Assembly (NCBI RefSeq): GCF_050947335.1
Contig: NW_027473694.1
Span: 1 to 64,000 of the forward strand
Length of the DNA: 64,000 nucleotides
Source of the DNA: Megachile rotundata
Lineage: Eukaryota; Arthropoda; Insecta; Hymenoptera; Megachilidae
Direction of reading: 5' to 3'
Shown: positions 57,937 to 64,000 of the stretch, in pieces
How positions within the stretch are numbered: the first letter of the stretch is position 1
Layout of the letters: every line of letters starts with the position of its first letter
Made by a program: the position numbers and the translations under genes
Notes under the pieces: generated by a model
What the model was told of the DNA's origin: nothing
Database searches by the model: none
What the model saw: only the letters and a program-made list of their open reading frames with translations

Positions 57937-58683
57937 CATAATATGGTTAATAATATGAGTTAGATTGATAATAATAACAGTAATTAGTATAGTAATTGTC
58001 GTTATATCGATCATATAACCATAATATGGCTAATAGCATGAGTTAGATTGATAATAATAAGAGTAATGAGTATAGTAATTGTCGTTCAATCGATCATATC
58101 TGCATAATATGGTTAATAATATGAGTTAGATTGATAATAGTGAGTGTAATAAATATAGTAATTGTCATTCTATCGCTCATGTAATCACAATATGGTTAAT
58201 AATATGAGTTAGATTGATAATAATAAGAGTAATAAGTATAGTAATTGTCGTTCTATCGATCATATAAGCATAATATGGCTAATAATATGAGTTAGATTGA
58301 TAATAATAAGTGGAATAAGTATAGTAATTGTCGTTCTATCGATCATATAAGCATAATATGGCTAATAATATGAGTTAGATTTATAATAATAAGAGTAATA
58401 AGTATAGTAATTGTCGTTCTATCGATCATATAAGCACAATATGGCTAATAATATGAGTTAGATTGATAATAATAAGAGTAATAAGTATAGTAATTGTCGT
58501 TCTATCGATCATATCTGCATAATATGGTTAATAATATGAGTTAGATTGATAATATTGAGTGTAATAAATATAGTAATTGTCGTTCTATCGCTCATATAAG
58601 CACAATATGGCTAATAATATGAGTTAGATTGATAATAATAAGAGTAATAAGTATAGTAATTGTCGTTCTATCGATCATATAAG
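57937..58683 (+). repeat. Nine-monomer block, copy 1 (36-monomer offset)
   Basis: Matches 60924-61670. Order: aacagtaattag with gttatatcg; tagcatgag with gttcaatcg; cattct with gctcatgtaatca; plain; aagtgtaataag; gatttataataataag; cacaat plain; agtgag with gctcatataag; plain. Private changes here are aagtggaataag at about 58,312, aatattgagtg at about 58,554 and ggttaat for ggctaat in the fourth monomer. Confidence 0.83.
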
Positions 58684-58849
58684 CATAATATGGCTAATAA
58701 TATGAGTTAGATTTATAATAATAAGAGTAATAAGTATAGTAATTGTCGTTCTATCGATCATATAAGCACAATATGGCTAATAATATGAGTTAGATTGATA
58801 ATAATAAGAGTAATAAGTATAGTAATTGTCGTTCTATCGATCATATCTG

Positions 58850-59347
58850 CATAATATGGTTAATAATATGAGTTAGATTGATAATAGTGAGTGTAATAAA
58901 TATAGTAATTGTCGTTCTATCGCTCATATAACCATAATATGGCTAATAGCATGAGTTGGATTGATAATAATAAGAGTAATGAGTATAGTAATTGTCGTTC
59001 TATCGATCATATCTGCATAATATGGTTAATAATATGAGTTAGATTGATAATAGTGAGTGTAATAAATATAGTAATTGTCGTTCTATCGCTCATATTAGCA
59101 CAATATGGCTAATAACATGAGTTAGATTGATAATAATAAGAGTAGTAACTATAGTAATTGTCGTTCTATCGATCGTATAAGCATGCAATGGTTAATAATA
59201 TGAGTTAGATTGATAATAATAACAGTAATAAGTATAGTAATTGTCGTTCTATCGATAATATAAGCATAATATGGCTAATAATATGAGTTAGATTGATAAT
59301 ACTAAGAGTAGTGAGTACAGTAATTCTCGTTCTATCGATCATATAAG
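58850..59347 (+). repeat. Seven-monomer cassette, copy 3, one monomer short
   Basis: Same order as 33700-34280, but the two tactaagag monomers are reduced to one (59265-59347, with tacagtaattctcg). It lies in the mixed right-hand block outside the 12.2-kb repeats, so the cassette moved or spread independently of that duplication. Confidence 0.84.
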
Positions 59348-59430
59348 CATAATATGGCTAATAATATGAGTTAGATTGATAATAATAAGAGTAATGAGTA
59401 TAGTAATTGTAGTTCTATCGCTCATGTAAT
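59348..59430 (+). repeat. Hybrid monomer joining tgtagttct to gctcatgtaatca
   Basis: The first two thirds are the agtaatgag / tgtagttct type, which otherwise ends atatctg, attgaag or atataag. The end gctcatgtaatca is otherwise found on agtgagtgtaataaat monomers. The switch lies in the shared tctatcg. I saw this combination only here, so it is probably a local crossover point inside the right-hand block. Confidence 0.78.
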
Positions 59431-59513
59431 CACAATATGGCTAATAATATGAGTTAGATTGATAATAATAAGAGTAATAAGTATAGTAATTGTCGTTCTA
59501 TCGATCATATAAG

Positions 59514-60259
59514 CATAATATGGCTAATAATATGAGTTAGATTGATAATAATAAGAGTAATGAGTATAGTAATTGTCGTACTATCGATCATATAAGCATA
59601 ATATGGCTAATAATGTGAGTTAGATTGATAATAGTGAGTGCAATAAATATAGTAATTGTCGTTCTATCGCTCATATAAGCACAATATGGCTAATAATATG
59701 AGTTAGATTGATAATAATAAGAGTAATAAGTATAGTAATAGTCGTTCTATCGATCATATAAGCATAATATGGCTAATAATATGAGTTAGATTGATAATAA
59801 TAAGAGTAATGAGTATACTAATTGTCGTTCTATCGATCATATAAGCATAATATGGCTAATAATATGAGTTAGATTTATAATAATAAGAGTAATAAGTATA
59901 GTAATTGTCGTTCTATCGATCATATAAGCACAATATGGCTAATAATATGAGTTAGATTGATAATAATAAGAGTAATAAGTATAGTAATTGTCGTTCTATC
60001 GATCATATCTGCATAATATGGTTAATAATATGAGTTAGATTGATAATAATAAGAGTAATAAGTATAGTAATTTTCGTTATATCGATCATATAACCATAAT
60101 ATGGCAATAGAATGGGTTAGATTGATAATAATATGAGTAATGAGTATAGTAATTGTCGTTCTATCGATCATATCTGCATAATATGGTTAATAATATGAGT
60201 TAGATTGATAATAGTGAGTGTAATAAGTATAGTAATTGTCGTTCTACCGATAATATAAG
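59514..60259 (+). repeat. Nine-monomer block, copy 1 (28-monomer offset)
   Basis: Order: gtcgtact; aatgtgag with gtgcaataaat; plain with atagtcg; agtaatgag with tatactaattg; gatttataataataag; plain with atatctg; gttatatcg with an atataac end; tagaatggg with aatatgag; agtgag with a gataatataag end. The copy at 61837-62583 has the same order. Differences seen are gtcgtact against gccgtact, attttcg against attgtcg, a missing T at 60,105 and ctaccgat against ctatcgat. Confidence 0.83.
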
Positions 60260-60923
60260 CATAATATGGCTAATAATATGAGTTAGATTGATAATAATAA
60301 GAGTAATGAGTATAGTAATTGTCGTTCAATCGATCATATCTGCATAATATGGGTAATAATATGAGTTAGATTGATAATAGTGAGTGTAATAAATATAGTA
60401 ATTGTCATTGTATCGCTCATGTAATCACAATATGGCTAATAATATGAGTTAGATTGATAATAATAACAGTAATAAGTATAGTAATTGTCGTTCTATCGAT
60501 CATATAAGCATAATATGGCTAATAATATGAGTTAGATTGATAATACTAAGAGTAGTGAGTATAGTAATTGTCGTTCTCTCGATCATATAAGCATAATATG
60601 GCTAATAATATGAGTTAGATTGATAATACTAAGAGTAGTGAGTACAGTAATTCTCGTTCTATCGATCATATAAGCATAATATGGCTAATAATATGAGTTA
60701 GATTGATAATAATAAGAGTAATGAGTATAGTAATTGTAGTTCTATCGATCATTGAAGCATAATATGGCTAATAATATGAGTTAGATTGATAATAATAAGA
60801 GTAATGAGTATAGTAATTGTAGTTCTATCGATCATATCTGCATAATATGGTTAATAATATGAGTTAGAATGATAATAATAAGAGTAATAAGTATAGTAAT
60901 TGTCGTTCTATCGATCATATCTG

Positions 60924-61670
60924 CATAATATGGTTAATAATATGAGTTAGATTGATAATAATAACAGTAATTAGTATAGTAATTGTCGTTATATCGATCA
61001 TATAACCATAATATGGCTAATAGCATGAGTTAGATTGATAATAATAAGAGTAATGAGTATAGTAATTGTCGTTCAATCGATCATATCTGCATAATATGGT
61101 TAATAATATGAGTTAGATTGATAATAGTGAGTGTAATAAATATAGTAATTGTCATTCTATCGCTCATGTAATCACAATATGGCTAATAATATGAGTTAGA
61201 TTGATAATAATAAGAGTAATAAGTATAGTAATTGTCGTTCTATCGATCATATAAGCATAATATGGCTAATAATATGAGTTAGATTGATAATAATAAGTGT
61301 AATAAGTATAGTAATTGTCGTTCTATCGATCATATAAGCATAATATGGCTAATAATATGAGTTAGATTTATAATAATAAGAGTAATAAGTATAGTAATTG
61401 TCGTTCTATCGATCATATAAGCACAATATGGCTAATAATATGAGTTAGATTGATAATAATAAGAGTAATAAGTATAGTAATTGTCGTTCTATCGATCATA
61501 TCTGCATAATATGGTTAATAATATGAGTTAGATTGATAATAGTGAGTGTAATAAATATAGTAATTGTCGTTCTATCGCTCATATAAGCACAATATGGCTA
61601 ATAATATGAGTTAGATTGATAATAATAAGAGTAATAAGTATAGTAATTGTCGTTCTATCGATCATATAAG
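60924..61670 (+). repeat. Nine-monomer block, copy 2 (36-monomer offset)
   Basis: Copy of 57937-58683. It continues into an aacagtaataag monomer with attatcgttct, followed by ggctcgtaat (about 61,765), a change I saw nowhere else. Copy 1 instead continues with another gatttataataataag monomer, so the shared stretch ends at 61670. Confidence 0.83.
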
Positions 61671-61836
61671 CATAATATGGCTAATAATATGAGTTAGATT
61701 GATAATAATAACAGTAATAAGTATAGTAATTATCGTTCTATCGATAATATAAGCATAATATGGCTCGTAATATGAGTTAGATTGATAATACTAAGAGTAG
61801 TGAGTATAGTAATTGTCGTTCTATCGATCATATAAG

Positions 61837-62583
61837 CATAATATGGCTAATAATATGAGTTAGATTGATAATAATAAGAGTAATGAGTATAGTAATTGCC
61901 GTACTATCGATCATATAAGCATAATATGGCTAATAATGTGAGTTAGATTGATAATAGTGAGTGCAATAAATATAGTAATTGTCGTTCTATCGCTCATATA
62001 AGCACAATATGGCTAATAATATGAGTTAGATTGATAATAATAAGAGTAATAAGTATAGTAATAGTCGTTCTATCGATCATATAAGCATAATATGGCTAAT
62101 AATATGAGTTAGATTGATAATAATAAGAGTAATGAGTATACTAATTGTCGTTCTATCGATCATATAAGCATAATATGGCTAATAATATGAGTTAGATTTA
62201 TAATAATAAGAGTAATAAGTATAGTAATTGTCGTTCTATCGATCATATAAGCACAATATGGCTAATAATATGAGTTAGATTGATAATAATAAGAGTAATA
62301 AGTATAGTAATTGTCGTTCTATCGATCATATCTGCATAATATGGTTAATAATATGAGTTAGATTGATAATAATAAGAGTAATAAGTATAGTAATTGTCGT
62401 TATATCGATCATATAACCATAATATGGCTAATAGAATGGGTTAGATTGATAATAATATGAGTAATGAGTATAGTAATTGTCGTTCTATCGATGATATCTG
62501 CATAATATGGTTAATAATATGAGTTAGATTGATAATAGTGAGTGTAATAAGTATAGTAATTGTCGTTCTATCGATAATATAAG
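61837..62583 (+). repeat. Nine-monomer block, copy 2 (28-monomer offset)
   Basis: Copy of 59514-60259. It keeps the full 83-bp register (747 bp for nine monomers), whereas the first copy is one base short. It has one private change near its end, gatgatatctg instead of gatcatatctg at about 62,493. Confidence 0.83.
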
Positions 62584-63261
62584 CATAATATGGCTAATAA
62601 TATGAGTTAGATTGATAATACTAAGAGTAGTGAGTATAGTAATTGTCGTTCTCTCGATCATATAAGCATAATATGGCTAATAATATGAGTTAGATTGATA
62701 ATACTAAGAGTAGTGAGTACAGTAATTCTCGTTCTATCGATCATATAAGCATAATATGGCTAATAATATGAGTTAGATTGATAATAATAAGAGTAATGAG
62801 TATAGTAATTGTAGTTCTATCGATCATTGAAGCATAATATGCCTAATAATATGAGTAAGATTCATAATAATAAGAGTAATAAGTATAGTAATTGTCGTTC
62901 TATCGATCATATCTGCATAATATGGTTAACAATATGAGTTAGATTGATAATAATAAGAGTAATAAGTATAGTAATTGTCGTTATATCGATCATATAACCA
63001 TAATATGGCTAATAGCATGAGTTGGATTGATAATAATAAGAGTAATGAGTATAGTAATTGTCGTTCTATCGATCATATCTGCATAATATGGTTAATAATA
63101 TGAGTTAGATTGATAATAGTGAGTGTAATAAATATAGTAATTGTCGTTCTATCGATCATATAACCATAATATGGCTAATAGCATGAGTTAGATTGATAAT
63201 AATAAGAGTAATGAGTATAGTAATTGTCGTTCAATCGATCATATCTGCATAATATGGTTAA

Positions 63262-64000
63262 TAATATGAGTTAGATTGATAATAGTGAGTGTAATAAATA
63301 TAGTAATTGTCGCTCTATCGCTCATGTAATCACAATATGGCTAATAATATGAGTTAGATTGATAATAATAAGAGTAATAAGTATAGTAATTGTCGTTCTA
63401 TCGATCATATAAGCATAATATGGCTAATAATATGAGTTAGATTGATAATAATAAGTGTAATAAGTATAGTAATTGTCGTTCTATCGATCATATCTGCATA
63501 ATATGGTTAATAATATGAGTTAGATTGATAATAGTGAGTGTAATAAATATAGTAATTGTCGTTCTATCGCCCATATAAGCACAATATGGCTAATAATATG
63601 AGTTAGATTGATAATAATAAGAGTAATAAGTATAGTAATTGTCGTTCTATCGATCATATAAGCATAATGTGGCTAATAATATGAGTTTGATTCATAATAA
63701 TAAGAGTAATAAGTATAGTAATTGTCGTTCTATCGATCATATAAGCATAATATGGCTAATAATATGAGTTAGATTTATAATAATAAGAGTAATAAGTATA
63801 GTAATTGTCGTTCTATCGATCATATAAGCACAATATGGCTAATAATATGAGTTAGATTGATAATACTAAGAGTAGTGAGTATAGTAATTCTCATTCTATC
63901 GATCATATAAGCATAATATGGTTAATAATATGAGTTAGATTGATAATAGTGAGTGTAATACATATAGTAATTGTCGTTCTATCGCTCATATAAGCACAAT
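63262..64000 (+). repeat. Terminal cgctct cassette, cut by the window edge
   Basis: The last nine monomers repeat the order seen after each cgctct marker of this class: cgctct with gctcatgtaatca; plain; aagtgtaataag; agtgag with gcccatataag; plain; gtggct with tttgattcat; gatttat; ctaagag with ttctcattct; agtgag with atacatatag. The same run follows cgctct at 28368, 32435, 36834, 40403, 44636, 48705 and 52108. The last monomer begins at 63995 and only six bases are present, so the array continues beyond the window. Confidence 0.86.

Larger units (their letters stand above)
57937..63994 (+). repeat. Right-hand mixed satellite block
   Basis: After the 20-monomer units the array changes to monomer types that are commoner in the left 11 kb: aacagtaattag with gttatatcg and an atataac end, aatgtgag with gtgcaataaat, atagtcg, and tagaatggg. 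It has its own repeats: 57937-58683 matches 60924-61670 (36 monomers apart), and 59514-60259 matches 61837-62583 (28 monomers apart). The offsets are 2987 and 2323 bp because of the single-base loss at 60,105. Confidence 0.82.
1..64000 (+). repeat. 83-bp satellite DNA array with higher-order repeats
   Basis: The window is filled by a head-to-tail tandem repeat of 83 bp. The box cataatatgg (or cacaatatgg) recurs at 1, 84, 167, 250 and onward to 63995, giving 771 complete monomers and a 6-base remnant. Stable landmarks in each monomer are taataatatgag (about positions 12-23), tatagtaattg (52-62) and tctatcg (67-73). Hand counting a typical monomer gives about 24% G+C, with 14 G and 6 C on the plus strand. 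No monomer is inverted and no other sequence interrupts the array. There is no coding potential: 83 is not a multiple of 3, and stops in the typical monomer limit open frames to about 80 nt on the plus strand and about 100 nt on the minus strand, somewhat more in variants. Long satellite arrays of this kind belong to eukaryotic heterochromatin; which compartment and species cannot be told. There are therefore no genes to list anywhere in the window. Confidence 0.98.

Noticed and set aside
1..64000. Protein-coding repeats or a large repetitive gene
   Set aside because: The period of 83 is not a multiple of 3, so the frame shifts at each monomer. Stops such as taa, tga and tag are dense on the plus strand and recur on the minus strand, so no frame stays open for more than about one to two monomers.
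1..64000. CRISPR array
   Set aside because: There are no short repeats separated by unique spacers. The whole 83 bp repeats, and the variable parts are shared among many monomers.
1..64000. Integron-like attC array
   Set aside because: The repeat length falls in the range of attC sites, but there are no cassettes between repeats and no conserved attC core motifs that I can see.
1..64000. Promoters (tataat-like boxes) or AT-rich replication origins
   Set aside because: Such motifs occur in every monomer because of the 76% A+T composition. Nothing sets any one of them apart.
1..64000. CENP-B box
   Set aside because: I looked for the TTCG....A..CGGG core in both orientations. Monomers have gttctatcg and a few have ttcgatcgatc or acggg, but not in the required arrangement.
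1..64000. Simple (AAT)n microsatellite or telomeric repeat
   Set aside because: The taataat and gataataataag runs are short parts of a longer complex monomer. No uninterrupted microsatellite or telomere-like unit is present.

Overview
The whole window is one satellite DNA array. From the first base to the last it is a head-to-tail tandem repeat with an 83-bp monomer, all on the same strand. With monomer starts placed at the cataatatgg box, monomers begin at 1, 84, 167, 250 and so on, and the last one starts at 63995. That gives 771 complete monomers plus 6 bases. I found no gene, RNA gene, transposon, unique spacer or inverted monomer. Both edges lie inside the array, so its true length exceeds 64 kb. 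A typical monomer is about 24% G+C (20 of 83 by hand count). The repeat design, the size and the lack of genes point to a eukaryotic chromosome, in constitutive heterochromatin such as centromeric, pericentromeric, subtelomeric or sex-chromosomal DNA. I do not recognise the satellite and cannot name the species.

Monomers are not identical. Combinations of variant blocks, mainly at monomer positions 10-18, 26-31, 37-51, 62-68 and 74-83, define at least half a dozen types. Their order repeats over long distances, which gives a layered higher-order repeat (HOR) structure whose offsets are multiples of 83 bp. The layout is: 1-664 matches 1744-2407 (21 monomers apart); 748-3320 matches 3404-5976 (32 monomers, 2656 bp); 5894-19174 is followed by a rearranged copy from 19175 to about 33284 (160-161 monomers, about 13.3 kb); inside the first of these, 11621-13197 matches 13198-14774 (19 monomers, 1577 bp); 25400-29300 and 29301-33367 are successive copies of a 47/49-monomer unit (3901/4067 bp); 32123-44323 is followed by its copy at 44324-57936 (147 monomers, 12,201 bp, at the left end); and 20-monomer units (1660 bp) start at 42415, 54202 and 55862. 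The last 6 kb (57937-64000) is a mixed block with its own 36- and 28-monomer repeats and ends in a cassette also found at five earlier places.

Copies differ by few substitutions and by gains or losses of whole monomers (1, 2, 4, 5 or 9). Several junctions fall in hybrid monomers that carry the left half of one type and the right half of another. This is the footprint of in-register unequal exchange or gene conversion and suggests recent amplification. Only 12 indels break the 83-bp register, and 10 of them cluster at 45.0-53.2 kb, which may mark a poorly polished stretch of the assembly. Nothing in the window encodes a protein system. Its interest is in satellite evolution and possible centromere or heterochromatin function.
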